Part shown: in pieces, positions 37,608 through 47,177 of the stretch | Layout: every line of letters begins with the position of its first letter | How positions within the stretch are numbered: position 1 is the first letter of the stretch | Assembly: GCF_003992595.1 (NCBI RefSeq) | Contig: NZ_RZNA01000052.1 | Coordinates: forward strand, 62,001 to 126,000 | DNA from: Flagellimonas oceanensis | GTDB lineage: Bacteria > Bacteroidota > Bacteroidia > Flavobacteriales > Flavobacteriaceae | DNA: 64,000 nt | Direction: 5' to 3' | The notes under the pieces: model-generated | Told to the model about the DNA's origin: nothing | Seen by the model: the letters and a program-made list of their open reading frames with translations, nothing else | Databases searched by the model: none | Made by a program: the position numbers and the translations under genes

Positions 37608-38363
37608 TTGAGATATTTTATCCAATTTTCTTATTTCGGTAAAGCATATCACGGATGGCAGAACCAACCCAATGCCATTACAGTGCAGGAGGAATTGGAA
37701 AAGGCCTTGTCCACATTGTTGCGGCAAAAGGTGGCGGTGGTAGGTGCTGGAAGGACCGATGCCGGGGTGCACGCTAAACAGATGTTCTGCCATCTAGATG
37801 TCGATGCCATATCGGATATTGATGATCTGGTATATCGGTTGAATGCCTTTTTGCCGGATGATATTGCAATACAGAGAATATTCCAAGTTGCCGATGATGC
37901 CCATGCCCGTTTTGATGCAGTGGAACGCACCTACGAATATTGGTTGGTTAAGGAAAAAGACCCTTTTTTGTTCGATTGCGCCCATTTTATAAAGCAGCCA
38001 CTGGATGTGGACGCGATGAATCAGGCAGCTAAAATACTATTGGACTACACGGACTTTGAGTGTTTTTCCAAATCCAATACCGATGTGAAAACATTCAATT
38101 GTGATGTTCGCGAAGCGTTTTGGAAAGTTGATGAGGATAAATGGGTGTTTACCATTGCCGCAGACCGATTTTTGCGAAATATGGTCCGTGCTGTGGTGGG
38201 AACATTGTTGGATGTGGGCATGGGAAAAATGTCTCCAGAAGGCATCCATCAAGTCATTGCAAGTAAAGATAGGGGAGAGGCAGGTGCCTCCGTCCCTGCA
38301 AAAGGATTATATTTGACCAAGGTTTCATATCCAAAAGAGATTTTTAATGAGCAAAAAGGATGA
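37608..38363 (+). CDS. truA: tRNA pseudouridine synthase A
   Basis: A 251-residue enzyme that makes pseudouridine at positions 38-40 of the tRNA anticodon arm. GAGRTDAGVHA contains the catalytic Asp (D51). YFGKAYHGWQNQPNAITVQEEL, RTYEYWLV and FLRNMVRAVVGTLL are further family signatures. The start codon is TTG at 37608; alignment of the first strand (RYFIQFSYFGKAYHGWQ) supports this position and there is no suitable ATG. It overlaps the downstream ABC exporter by 17 bp, so the two are cotranscribed. Confidence 0.95.
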   Translation: MRYFIQFSYFGKAYHGWQNQPNAITVQEELEKALSTLLRQKVAVVGAGRTDAGVHAKQMFCHLDVDAISDIDDLVYRLNAFLPDDIAIQRIFQVADDAHARFDAVERTYEYWLVKEKDPFLFDCAHFIKQPLDVDAMNQAAKILLDYTDFECFSKSNTDVKTFNCDVREAFWKVDEDKWVFTIAADRFLRNMVRAVVGTLLDVGMGKMSPEGIHQVIASKDRGEAGASVPAKGLYLTKVSYPKEIFNEQKG

Positions 38364-40119
38364 TGTAGGAAAAGCGTTCGATTTTAGATTGTTCAAACGT
38401 GTTTTTTCGCGAACCAGACCCTACAGGGGAATTTTTTGGTTGGTGGCCATCGTGGCTGTGTTGTCCGCGGCATTTGCTATCGGGATTCCATTGTTGGTCA
38501 AGGAAATCATCAACCGATCTTTGGAGAACAAGGATGCCGAACAATTGCTCAACAATGTATTGTTGATGTTGGCCTTTTTGCTCGGACAGGTAACCACTCA
38601 GTTATTGTTCAATTATTATGCGAACCTTTTGGGCGAGTCTGTCATCAGGGATATCCGTATCAACCTTTTTGAAAAGATGACCAGTTTTAAAATGACCTAT
38701 TTTGACAACTCTTCGATAGGTGTACTGGTAACGAGGGCCGTTGCGGATATGCAGCGAATCGGGGAAATCTTCAGTCAAGGATTTTTTATGATTGTGGCCG
38801 ACGCTCTTAAAATGTTGTCCGCAGCTATCATCATGGTGGTCATCAATTGGAAATTGGCATTGATCGTATTTGCCATCATGCCGGTAATTTTGATTGCTAC
38901 CCGACTGTTTCAGCAAGCCATGAAGGTGGCATTTGTGGAAGTGAGGGCGCAAGTGTCCAATCTCAACTCCTTTGTTCAGGAACGTATTGCGGGAATGAAG
39001 ATAGTTCAACTCTTCAACCGGGAAGAGATTGAAAAGGAGAAGTTTCGTGTCATCAACGAAAAGCATCAAAATGCTTGGTTGAAGACGGTTTGGTACAACT
39101 CCATATTCTTCCCCATTGCGGAAATATCCAACTCCATTGGTATAGGTTTGGTGGTTTATTTTGGTGTGATTCAAAATATTGAAAATGTAGGTATGGACAA
39201 CAAAGGAGCCATTGTGGCTTTCTTTTTCTTGATGGATTTGTTGTTCCGACCACTTCGTCAGATTGCAGATAAGTTCAACACGCTTCAAATGGGAATGGTG
39301 GCCGCTAACCGAGTCTTCAAGATATTGGATACCGATAGCCATATTGATGATAACGGGAAGGTCGAGAAAAAGGACGTAAAAGGAGATATTGAATTCAAGG
39401 ACGTACATTTTGGCTATGTGCCGGATGAAGAGGTACTGCACGGAATATCGTTTCAAGTGAAAGCAGGGGAGACCGTTGCCATTGTGGGTGCGACGGGTGC
39501 AGGAAAATCGACCATCATCAACCTGCTCAATCGATTCTATGAGATCAATTCAGGAAAAATCTTGGTGGATAATGTGTGCTTGGATGATTATACATTACGA
39601 TCCCTGAGATCACATATCGCCATTGTGTTGCAAGATGTCTTTTTGTTTGCCGATACCATTGCTCATAATATTTCACTTCGTGATGACTCGATTTCAGAGG
39701 AAGAGATAGAGGCTGCGGCCAAACAAATCGGGGTGCACGATTTTATTTCAAGTTTGCCGGGAGGTTATCAATACAACGTAAAGGAACGCGGAACCATGCT
39801 TTCCAGTGGTCAGCGTCAATTAATTGCCTTTTTACGTGCCTATGTGAGCAACCCAAGCATCTTGATTCTCGACGAGGCCACATCTTCTGTGGATACGTAT
39901 TCCGAACAATTGATCCAACAAGCTACGGATAAGATTACCGAAGGCCGGACTTCCATTATTATTGCGCACCGTTTGGCGACCATCAAAAAGGCGGATAAGA
40001 TTATCGTGATGGATGCAGGGAAAATTATAGAGATTGGAACCCACAAAGAGCTTTTGGAAAAAGGTGGTTATTACAACGATTTGTATAATGCCCAGTTCTT
40101 GGCGGAAGAAGTGGCTTAA
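38347..40119 (+). CDS. MsbA-like ABC exporter (fused permease and ATPase)
   Basis: A 590-residue half-transporter. Six transmembrane helices lie in residues about 20-320, followed by an ABC domain with GATGAGKSTIINLLNRFYE (Walker A), LSSGQRQLIAFLRAY (signature) and ILILDEATSSVD (Walker B). The membrane domain (FDNSSIGVLVTRAVADMQRI, SNLNSFVQERIAGMKIVQLF) is like MsbA/multidrug exporters. It would act as a homodimer, exporting lipids or hydrophobic compounds; the substrate is unknown. It is translationally coupled to truA, a linkage common in Flavobacteriia. Confidence 0.93.
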   Translation: MSKKDDVGKAFDFRLFKRVFSRTRPYRGIFWLVAIVAVLSAAFAIGIPLLVKEIINRSLENKDAEQLLNNVLLMLAFLLGQVTTQLLFNYYANLLGESVIRDIRINLFEKMTSFKMTYFDNSSIGVLVTRAVADMQRIGEIFSQGFFMIVADALKMLSAAIIMVVINWKLALIVFAIMPVILIATRLFQQAMKVAFVEVRAQVSNLNSFVQERIAGMKIVQLFNREEIEKEKFRVINEKHQNAWLKTVWYNSIFFPIAEISNSIGIGLVVYFGVIQNIENVGMDNKGAIVAFFFLMDLLFRPLRQIADKFNTLQMGMVAANRVFKILDTDSHIDDNGKVEKKDVKGDIEFKDVHFGYVPDEEVLHGISFQVKAGETVAIVGATGAGKSTIINLLNRFYEINSGKILVDNVCLDDYTLRSLRSHIAIVLQDVFLFADTIAHNISLRDDSISEEEIEAAAKQIGVHDFISSLPGGYQYNVKERGTMLSSGQRQLIAFLRAYVSNPSILILDEATSSVDTYSEQLIQQATDKITEGRTSIIIAHRLATIKKADKIIVMDAGKIIEIGTHKELLEKGGYYNDLYNAQFLAEEVA

Positions 40120-40124
40120 CCATT

Positions 40125-40895
40125 TTATTGAGGGGGAGGCAAAAAATCTTCTGGTTTGATAGCTCCAGTTATAAATCCAATTATAGCAATGAAAATGCCA
40201 ATTCCCATCATCAGTACAATCAGCATTATAAAATAGGCCAAAGCGCGAATCAGAGATTCAAAAAAATTGATTTGATGTATCTTTTTTAGAGCATAGAATT
40301 GATAGGCCACCATGAACAATAGAATCAATCCATTTACGGGTTCGTAGCTCACATCGAAGAAGCCAAACAAGGGTATACATATCAAAAATTGGACAAAGGT
40401 AACCTGTCCTACTATATATGCGTTGGCAACTAAATGTTCTGTATAATTGAGTGCTTTTTTGTCCAAGAACAAAACCCAGGTCATTAGCGCATAAAAAGGC
40501 ATGATGAGGTATGACAAAATCCCCTGATAGTCAAAAACAAAATCCAATTTAGGAGTGTTCTCATTGGCAAAGCTTGTTTCCGTGAGTTTAACACCATAGA
40601 TGTCTTGAAGTATGTAAAACATTATTCCGGAAATTGTAACTCCAATGGCAAAATAGCTTATAGGGTTCATATATCTTTTTCGAACACCGCTATTGTAGCT
40701 TTCGATTACAGATTGAGGTTGAGAGAACAAATGCCTAAAGGTTTTAAGGAAGGTGTTATCCAAATTGAAAACTTGGTAACTTATATCTTCCCAAACATTT
40801 TTTAAGGTTAATCTGTTGCGGATTACTTTTCCACCACAAGTGGGACAAAAGCTGAAATCTGAACGGAGGCTGTTGTCACAATTGGCACATTTCAT
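40125..40895 (-). CDS. DUF3667 membrane protein with N-terminal zinc ribbon
   Basis: A 256-residue protein. The first 25 residues form a zinc ribbon (MKCANCDNSLRSDFSFCPTC; two CxxC pairs). The following region (NLDNTFLKTFRHLFSQPQSV, SGVRKRYMNPISYFAIGVTI) is the DUF3667 signature, and four or five transmembrane helices follow. The family is Bacteroidota-enriched without known function. The ATG overlaps the stop of the upstream cdaA by 4 bp, so its synthesis is coupled to the c-di-AMP synthase; a functional link is inferred only from that. Confidence 0.85.
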   Translation of the reverse strand: MKCANCDNSLRSDFSFCPTCGGKVIRNRLTLKNVWEDISYQVFNLDNTFLKTFRHLFSQPQSVIESYNSGVRKRYMNPISYFAIGVTISGIMFYILQDIYGVKLTETSFANENTPKLDFVFDYQGILSYLIMPFYALMTWVLFLDKKALNYTEHLVANAYIVGQVTFVQFLICIPLFGFFDVSYEPVNGLILLFMVAYQFYALKKIHQINFFESLIRALAYFIMLIVLMMGIGIFIAIIGFITGAIKPEDFLPPPQ

Positions 40896-41680
40896 TGCTC
40901 CAAGTCCTTTTTAATGCGTTTTACCAATTCCTCCCTATTTTTAAAGGGGATAAAGTCCCCGTTTTTGATATAGGATATCGAGCCTGTTTCCTCACTGACA
41001 ACCAAGCATAGGGCATCTGTTTTTTCCGTGATGCCCACTGCGGCCCTATGGCGCAGTCCAAAGCGAAGAGGAATGTTACGGTCGTTGGAAACAGGAAGGA
41101 TCACACGGGTTGCGGTAATGAAATTATCCTGAATCACAATGGCACCGTCATGCAAGGGACTGTTCTTGAAAAATATACTCTCCAAGATGGGCTGGGTCAC
41201 TTTGATGTCCATGGAGTCCCCAGTGGATTTTACAAAATCCAAGGAATTGTTTCGCTCTATAACAATCAGGGCACCGGTTTTCGAAGTGCCCATGCGCTCA
41301 CAAGCACCGATAATGGCCTCGACGTCGGTACTGGTGGAAATGGCCTCTTGCCGTAAGAATTTAAAATGCTTGAAAATGTTGCGCTTGGAGGCGAAATTGG
41401 TGGAGCCGATCATCAAAAGGAATTTTCGGATTTCTTGTTGGAAAACGATGATCAGGGCAATAAGACCAATGTTCATAAACCCCCCGACCATGCTGCTGAT
41501 CATTTTCATTTGGAGCAATTCGGTCAATTTCCAAAGGGCCCAAACAATCACTATGCCAATAAAAATATTAATGGCGACGGTACCTTTGACGAGTTTGTAA
41601 ATGTAATAGAGCAGTGCGGCCACAAGGACTATGTCGATGACATCCGTAATCTTGAATTCGAGAAAATTTAAAAAATCCAA
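40892..41680 (-). CDS. cdaA: Diadenylate cyclase CdaA
   Basis: A 262-residue membrane enzyme that makes cyclic di-AMP from two ATP. Three N-terminal transmembrane helices (residues about 13-90) precede a DAC domain with the catalytic DGA (178-180, in SPLHDGAIVIQ) and RHRAA (210-214, in GLRHRAAVGITE). In other bacteria c-di-AMP governs osmolyte and potassium transport and wall homeostasis. It is followed by a coupled DUF3667 gene and preceded 44 bp away by folP. Confidence 0.96.
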   Translation of the reverse strand: MDFLNFLEFKITDVIDIVLVAALLYYIYKLVKGTVAINIFIGIVIVWALWKLTELLQMKMISSMVGGFMNIGLIALIIVFQQEIRKFLLMIGSTNFASKRNIFKHFKFLRQEAISTSTDVEAIIGACERMGTSKTGALIVIERNNSLDFVKSTGDSMDIKVTQPILESIFFKNSPLHDGAIVIQDNFITATRVILPVSNDRNIPLRFGLRHRAAVGITEKTDALCLVVSEETGSISYIKNGDFIPFKNREELVKRIKKDLEQ

Positions 41681-41724
41681 CGGCAGCGTTTTTGTAAAAT
41701 TAGCAAAAATAGGAGAACCTCAAA

Positions 41725-42558
41725 TTAGAGGGCATTCTCTTTTAAAGCCTCCACAAGTTTAACACATTCCAAGGCTTCTTTCACATCATGTGCACGAATA
41801 ATGTTGGCGCCTTTTAATAGCGCTACCGTGTGCAGGGCGGTTGTACCGTTCAACGCTTCTTTCGCAGATGACCCCAAGAGCTTGTAAATCATGGACTTTC
41901 TGCTCAAACCGATTAAAATGGGCAAACCAAAGGTTTGGAACATATCCAGATGATTCAGCAGCGTGTAGTTTTGTGCCGTTGTCTTGGCAAAGCCAAAACC
42001 AGGGTCTATGATTACATCGTTTATTTTCTTTGATGTGGTCTCTTTTATCTTTTCGGAAAAATAATACCTAAGGTCATTGATCAAATTCCCATACACTGCT
42101 TCTTTTTGCATGGACTGGGGTGTGCCCTTCATATGCATCATAATGTACGGTACCTGATGCTTGGACACTATGTCGAACATGGTCTTGTCCAAATTCCCGG
42201 CGGCAATATCGTTGATGATGGACGCACCATGTTCAATACTTTCTTCTGCCACTTTGCCTCGGAAGGTGTCCACGGAAATCAAAGTATCGGGAAACTTTTT
42301 AAGGATAAGGTCAATAACGGGAACCATCCGTTTCAGTTCTTCATCCTCCGGGACGTGCGCTGCACCGGGTCGGGAACTGTAGGCCCCCATATCGATGAAT
42401 GTGGCCCCATGGCTCAGCATATATTCAACTTGATCAAGGATGGATGCTTCGTCCTTGTACTTTCCGCCATCAAAAAAAGAGTCTGGCGTAAGGTTGAGAA
42501 TGCCCATTACTTTGGGCGTTTTCAGGTCTACAAGATCGCCTTTACAGTTTATGGTCAT
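41725..42558 (-). CDS. folP: Dihydropteroate synthase
   Basis: A 277-residue TIM-barrel enzyme that joins p-aminobenzoate to dihydropterin pyrophosphate in folate synthesis, the sulfonamide target. Signatures are MGILNLTPDSFFDGG, SVDTFRGKVAEE, GASIINDIAAG, DPGFGFAKTTAQNYTLL, GLSRKSMI and IIRAHDV. Length is usual. FolP and CdaA neighbours (folP-cdaA) are a frequent pair in Bacteroidota. Confidence 0.97.
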   Translation of the reverse strand: MTINCKGDLVDLKTPKVMGILNLTPDSFFDGGKYKDEASILDQVEYMLSHGATFIDMGAYSSRPGAAHVPEDEELKRMVPVIDLILKKFPDTLISVDTFRGKVAEESIEHGASIINDIAAGNLDKTMFDIVSKHQVPYIMMHMKGTPQSMQKEAVYGNLINDLRYYFSEKIKETTSKKINDVIIDPGFGFAKTTAQNYTLLNHLDMFQTFGLPILIGLSRKSMIYKLLGSSAKEALNGTTALHTVALLKGANIIRAHDVKEALECVKLVEALKENAL

Positions 42559-42653
42559 AAAAAATATTTGCTTTGTCGGGTTTCATTATCTTTGGCAAAG
42601 TGCTCTAGGGCACAGATAAGTTGGACGAAATTTACGCAAATTAGCAACAATAC

Positions 42654-43196
42654 ATGCAGCAGACTTCCCAACAATACGATGCGGTAATACAGACCTGTCG
42701 TGAATTGTTTTCAAAGAAAGCCAAGGATTATGGCACCGCTTGGCGAATCCTTAGGTTACCCTCCCTAACGGACCAGATTTTTATAAAGGCACAGCGTATC
42801 CGTGGCCTTCAACAGAACGATGTGCGCAAAGTGGACGAAGATGAGCGTTCCGAGTTCATCGGTATTATCAATTATTCCATTATGGCGCTCATACAGATTG
42901 AAAAAGGTGTGGTGGAACAACCGGATTTGACTGCCGAGGAGGCCATTGCACTTTATGACGAGCAAGTGGCCATGACCAAGAAGCTCATGGAGGACAAAAA
43001 CCACGATTATGGTGAGGCCTGGAGGGATATGCGGGTAAGCTCCCTTACGGATTTGATTTTGCAAAAGTTGCTGCGCGTAAAACAGATCGAGAACAATCAA
43101 GGGGCCACTTTGGTCAGTGAAGGCGTGGATGCCAACTATCAGGATATGGTTAATTATGCAGTTTTTGCATTGATTCATTTAAAAGAAGAAGAATGA
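42654..43196 (+). CDS. DUF1599 family protein, internal duplication
   Basis: A 180-residue protein made of two similar halves: KDYGTAWRILRLPSLTDQIFIKAQRI at 30-55 and HDYGEAWRDMRVSSLTDLILQKLLRV at 118-143 (parts shown), each followed by a YSIMALIQIE or YAVFALIHLK helix. This is the DUF1599 arrangement. The function is unproven; the fold resembles nucleotide-modifying or MazG-like helical bundles only loosely. Its stop overlaps the start of the next gene by 4 bp (ATGA), and it is divergent from folP. Confidence 0.85.
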   Translation: MQQTSQQYDAVIQTCRELFSKKAKDYGTAWRILRLPSLTDQIFIKAQRIRGLQQNDVRKVDEDERSEFIGIINYSIMALIQIEKGVVEQPDLTAEEAIALYDEQVAMTKKLMEDKNHDYGEAWRDMRVSSLTDLILQKLLRVKQIENNQGATLVSEGVDANYQDMVNYAVFALIHLKEEE

Positions 43197-44287
43197 AATA
43201 TTTGGTCTGGATATCAAGAATTATTGTAGGGGTGTTGTTCATTATCAGTGGACTGATAAAATTGAACGATCCCATGGGTTTTTCCTTTAAACTGGAAGAA
43301 TATTTCAGCCCGGGTGTGTTGGATCTTCCTTTTTTAACACCACTTGCATTGGCGATTTCCATTTTTGTGGTCATAGTTGAGGTGATTTTGGGAGTTCTTC
43401 TTTTGATTGGATTTAAACCCAAATTCACAGTATGGAGCCTTTTGCTCATGATTGTGTTCTTCACTTTCTTGACCTTTTATTCTGCTTATTTCAATAAAGT
43501 GACCGACTGTGGGTGCTTTGGGGATGCCATCAAACTGACACCATGGGAATCCTTTACCAAAGATGTTATTCTACTCGTATTTATTCTGATACTGTTTTTC
43601 GGTAGAAAATATATTACGCCATTGTTCAGTCCTAAGACCAATTGGATTGTTGGCGGAGTGGCCTTGTTGGCGTGTGTTTTGTTTGCCAATCACGTATTGG
43701 CTCATTTACCATCTGTGGATTTTAGGCCCTATAAAATTGGCGCCAACATACAAGAGGGAATGTCCGTTCCCGAAGATGCTCCTAAACCCATTTATGAGTA
43801 TGCCTGGCGTTTTAAGGTGGATGGGGAAGAACAAATTTATGTGACCGAAGGCGACTATCCCACCGTCGACGGAGAATTTGTGGATGTGGAAACTACCCAA
43901 ATACAAGCCGGGTACGAACCGCCTATACACGATTTTACCATTGAACAAGAAGGACAGGATTATGCCGCCGAACTGCTGGAAGAGGATAAATTGGTAATGG
44001 TGATTGCTTACGATATGGCAAAAAGTGATCTTGAAGCTTTTGAGGAGGTCGCCGAGGTAACTGCCAAGGCAAAACAAAAAGGTTACAAAGTCATAGGCAT
44101 GTCCGCTTCGAGCAACGATATGGCCAACAAGATAATCGATACCTATGGACTGGATTTTGAGTTCTATTTTACAGATGAAACAACTTTGAAGACTATTGTG
44201 CGTTCCAATCCGGCTATTTTAGTGCTCAGTGAGGGGACCATTCGGCAAAAGGTACATTACAATGATTTTGATGAACTTACTTTCTAA
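43193..44287 (+). CDS. BT_3928-like DoxX/thioredoxin-fold membrane protein
   Basis: A 364-residue protein. The first 130 residues are four transmembrane helices of the DoxX/MauE type (IVGVLFIISGLIKLNDPMGF, VTDCGCFGDAIKLTPWESF with a CxC). The C-terminal half (DFTIEQEGQDYAAELLEEDK, VMVIAYDM, KVIGMSASSN, PAILVLSEG) looks like a degenerate thioredoxin-like fold lacking a CxxC. The arrangement matches the BT_3928 family of Bacteroidota. A role in quinone- or thiol-redox at the membrane is plausible by family analogy but not shown. It is coupled to DUF1599 and lies upstream of tpiA. Confidence 0.85.
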   Translation: MKYLVWISRIIVGVLFIISGLIKLNDPMGFSFKLEEYFSPGVLDLPFLTPLALAISIFVVIVEVILGVLLLIGFKPKFTVWSLLLMIVFFTFLTFYSAYFNKVTDCGCFGDAIKLTPWESFTKDVILLVFILILFFGRKYITPLFSPKTNWIVGGVALLACVLFANHVLAHLPSVDFRPYKIGANIQEGMSVPEDAPKPIYEYAWRFKVDGEEQIYVTEGDYPTVDGEFVDVETTQIQAGYEPPIHDFTIEQEGQDYAAELLEEDKLVMVIAYDMAKSDLEAFEEVAEVTAKAKQKGYKVIGMSASSNDMANKIIDTYGLDFEFYFTDETTLKTIVRSNPAILVLSEGTIRQKVHYNDFDELTF

Positions 44288-44317
44288 TCTTAACACTAAA
44301 GAAAAAAACCAAATAAC

Positions 44318-45067
44318 ATGAGAACAAAGATTGTAGCAGGAAACTGGAAGATGAACAAGAACCTTCAGGAAACGGAGGAATTGTTGGCCGAGCTTTCCGC
44401 CAAACTACCCGATACCGATGCCGATGTGATTGTGGCACCGACCTTTGTCAACCTTCAAGCGGCAAAGCAGGCATTGCAGGATTCCAAAATACAGGTGGCC
44501 GCCCAGAATATGCACTTTGCTGAAAGTGGGGCCTATACAGGTGAGATTTCAGCGGATATGTTGCTTAGCTTGGGTGTGGATGTGGTCATCCTAGGTCACT
44601 CCGAAAGACGTGCCTACTTTGGCGAGGACGATGGGTTATTGGCCAAAAAGGTGAAAACTGCCATCGAAAAGGATGTAAAGGTGATTTTCTGCTTTGGCGA
44701 GGAATTGGAGGACAGAAAATCCGATAATCATTTTGCCGTAGTGGAAAGCCAGTTGAAGAATGCCTTGTTCGACCTGGATGCGAGTGCCTGGGGCAAGATC
44801 GTCTTGGCCTACGAGCCTGTCTGGGCCATTGGCACCGGCGAAACCGCAAGTCCGGAACAAGCTCAGGAAATGCACGCATTCATCAGAAAAACCATTGCGG
44901 ACGGATTCAATGCGACCATTGCCGAGGATGTTTCCATTTTGTACGGAGGGAGTGTGAAACCTGCCAACGCCGCCGAAATTTTCTCTAAACCTGACGTGGA
45001 TGGAGGGTTGATCGGAGGTGCTTCATTGAAGGCCGAAGATTTCTCGGATATCATCAAGGCGATTTAA
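44318..45067 (+). CDS. tpiA: Triosephosphate isomerase
   Basis: A 249-residue TIM-barrel enzyme interconverting dihydroxyacetone phosphate and glyceraldehyde 3-phosphate. The catalytic Lys is in AGNWKMNKN (K11), His in ILGHSERR (H94), Glu in LAYEPVWAIGTGETAS (E166), and the phosphate loop is LYGGSVKPANAAEI. It is in a run with BT_3928-like and prmA, with 3 bp to the next start. Confidence 0.98.
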   Translation: MRTKIVAGNWKMNKNLQETEELLAELSAKLPDTDADVIVAPTFVNLQAAKQALQDSKIQVAAQNMHFAESGAYTGEISADMLLSLGVDVVILGHSERRAYFGEDDGLLAKKVKTAIEKDVKVIFCFGEELEDRKSDNHFAVVESQLKNALFDLDASAWGKIVLAYEPVWAIGTGETASPEQAQEMHAFIRKTIADGFNATIAEDVSILYGGSVKPANAAEIFSKPDVDGGLIGGASLKAEDFSDIIKAI

Positions 45068-45070
45068 ACA

Positions 45071-45904
45071 GTGTCTTTGGTTTATCTCGAATACGATTTT
45101 AAAATAAACCCGCTCCAACCCGCAACCGATATTCTGATTGCGGAGTTGGGGGAATTGGGTTTCGAAAGTTTTGTGGAAAACGAAACAGGGCTTTTGGCCT
45201 ACATTCTTAAATCTGAATGGCGGGATGGTATGTTGGAAGACCTTTTTGTGTCACAGAATACAAATTTTGAAATCAGTTGGACCAGCAAGGAAATCGAACA
45301 GCAAAACTGGAATGCGGAGTGGGAAAAGAACTTTCATCCAATACTTGTAGATGATCGGTGCATGGTCCGTGCTCCGTTTCACGAAGCTGTTGAGGTGGAT
45401 TACGATATTGTCATCGAACCGAAAATGAGTTTTGGAACTGGGCACCACGAAACCACCCATATGATGCTACAGCATATCCTGGACAATGATTTTCAAGAAA
45501 AATCGGTCTTGGATATGGGATGTGGAACCGGTGTTTTGGCCATTTTGGCCAAAAAGCGGGGGGCTGGCCATACCGAGGCCATCGATATTGATGAATGGTG
45601 CTATTTGAATACCCAAGAAAATGTGGAGCGAAATGACTGTTCTGACATCAAAGCTTTTCAAGGGGACAGTAGTTTGTTGAAAGACAAAAAGTTCGATATC
45701 ATCTTGGCCAATATCAACCGAAATATCCTATTGGAGGACATTCCCGTTTACGCAGATTGCCTCAAAAGGGGTGGGGCACTTTTTTTAAGTGGCTTTTATT
45801 TGGAGGATTTAGATGCAATTTCTTCAAAATGTGGCGCCTACGGTTTGGAATTTGAAAAAAATCTGGAGAAGAACAATTGGGTTGCAGCAAAATATGTAAA
45901 TTAG
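45071..45904 (+). CDS. prmA: Ribosomal protein L11 methyltransferase
   Basis: A 277-residue SAM-dependent methyltransferase that trimethylates ribosomal protein L11. The start is GTG at 45071, 3 bp after the tpiA stop, giving (V/M)SLVYLEYDFKI. Signatures are FGTGHHETTHMML, VLDMGCGTGVLAILAKKRGA (SAM motif I), and DIILANINRNILLE (NxxR/N catalytic-loop motif). Length is close to E. coli PrmA (293). It is followed by clpS. Confidence 0.94.
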   Translation: MSLVYLEYDFKINPLQPATDILIAELGELGFESFVENETGLLAYILKSEWRDGMLEDLFVSQNTNFEISWTSKEIEQQNWNAEWEKNFHPILVDDRCMVRAPFHEAVEVDYDIVIEPKMSFGTGHHETTHMMLQHILDNDFQEKSVLDMGCGTGVLAILAKKRGAGHTEAIDIDEWCYLNTQENVERNDCSDIKAFQGDSSLLKDKKFDIILANINRNILLEDIPVYADCLKRGGALFLSGFYLEDLDAISSKCGAYGLEFEKNLEKNNWVAAKYVN

Positions 45905-45928
45905 AAAGACGTAAACTCCGTTTGATAT

Positions 45929-46204
45929 ATGAGTACTAGAGAAAAAGAGTTGGAAGACGTTCTTCTGGAGGAAGAGACCACAAATGAGCATGAAATAGTC
46001 CTTTTTAATGACGATGTCAACACTTTTGATTACGTAATTGAAACCCTTATCAAGGTTTGTGAACATACCCCCGAACAGGCCGAACAATGCTCCTTGATCG
46101 TCCATTACAAAGGAAAATGTACAGTGAAAACCGGGGAGTATTCTTTCTTGAAGCCAAAATGCAGCAAATTGTTACAGGCAGGTTTGAGCGCCGAAATCGT
46201 ATAG
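45929..46204 (+). CDS. clpS: ClpS adaptor for the ClpAP protease
   Basis: A 91-residue adaptor that delivers N-degron substrates to a Clp ATPase. The core HEIVLFNDDVNTFDYVIETL carries the conserved N-degron pocket residues (NDDxxTxxxVI), followed by CSLIVHYKGKCTVKTG. The 30-residue charged N-terminus is typical. It lies 24 bp after prmA. Confidence 0.95.
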   Translation: MSTREKELEDVLLEEETTNEHEIVLFNDDVNTFDYVIETLIKVCEHTPEQAEQCSLIVHYKGKCTVKTGEYSFLKPKCSKLLQAGLSAEIV

Positions 46205-46343
46205 AGTGCTTGTTAATTTCCCTATGATACTTCAAAATACAAACTTGATGAATTCTTTACCTTGACCTAGAGTAACCTACCATCCCAATTCTTTACATTT
46301 AGCCTAACGACCACAACCAACAACTAACCATCCATTCTGGGAA

Positions 46344-46949
46344 ATGAGTGAATTTTTTAAGGCTGAACTAAAAGACCGTTTTTTGGAATATGCTTTGGAT
46401 CGAAGTGATTACTTCCAGATCCAGACCCTTTACGACGAGTTCCTACGACCCAATTACAGTCTGGAATATGTCCAGAAATTGGTTCAGGAGATTCTAGCTT
46501 ATGATTCCAATTTGTTGGATGCCATGGGAGGAAATGGCCTGGATGTCTTTATGCTGGCCTCTACACCGAGTACACAGGGTTTTCTGGACGAGGGAGGTTT
46601 TATGAATCTCTATGTAAAAGAGGAGGAAAAGTGGGATACTTTTTTGGGACATTTGTCGGGCACCCCGAAATTGACCAAGGAGGAAAAAAAACAGATCAAA
46701 CGCAACACCCCCGATCTTAAACGGGAAAAAGTGATGTTGATAGGATTGATAGTGGCAGTTGCCATCAGCTTTTTGTTCACCTTGATCAGTGTTGTAAAAG
46801 AAACCCTTTTGGAGCCCGAATATGTCCCTGCCGATGAATTTGAACGCAAGATAAATCAGCTACAGGAGCAATATATTCTGGAAAACCAAAGGCTTCAGTT
46901 GGAATTGAAAGAGGCACAACGCATATTGGATTCGCTGGAGCTGAAGTAA
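46344..46949 (+). CDS. Single-span membrane protein with C-terminal coiled coil, unknown
   Basis: A 201-residue protein of no family I recognise. Residues about 1-130 are a soluble, acidic helical part (SEFFKAELKDRFLEYALDRS). One transmembrane helix lies near 132-154 (VMLIGLIVAVAISFLFTLIS), and the last 45 residues are a coiled coil (NQLQEQYILENQRLQLELKE). The soluble part would be cytosolic and the coiled coil periplasmic by the positive-inside rule (KKQIKRNTPDLKREK before the helix). It stands alone between clpS and an amidohydrolase. Confidence 0.65.
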   Translation: MSEFFKAELKDRFLEYALDRSDYFQIQTLYDEFLRPNYSLEYVQKLVQEILAYDSNLLDAMGGNGLDVFMLASTPSTQGFLDEGGFMNLYVKEEEKWDTFLGHLSGTPKLTKEEKKQIKRNTPDLKREKVMLIGLIVAVAISFLFTLISVVKETLLEPEYVPADEFERKINQLQEQYILENQRLQLELKEAQRILDSLELK

Positions 46950-47177
46950 CATGGGCCCTTGTTCCAGCAACGGGAACCAAGGGTGGGTCTCTATGGAACA
47001 AAAACGATCAAAACCTCGTGAAGATGGATCTGGATGGCCAAAGGCAAGCAATGTGTTGGGGCAAGGTCTTTTTATGATCGATTTGCCTTAATCCCCGATT
47101 TTTTCAAGGTTTCCGATAACTTTTGCCCACATATAAGTTTATTTCTTTAATATTGGTCGCCTTAAAGAGATCAGACC

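Noticed and set aside
46950..47177. Possible small gene between the coiled-coil membrane protein and the D-aminoacylase
   Set aside because: No frame of useful length with a credible start is present; no RNA-like structure stands out.
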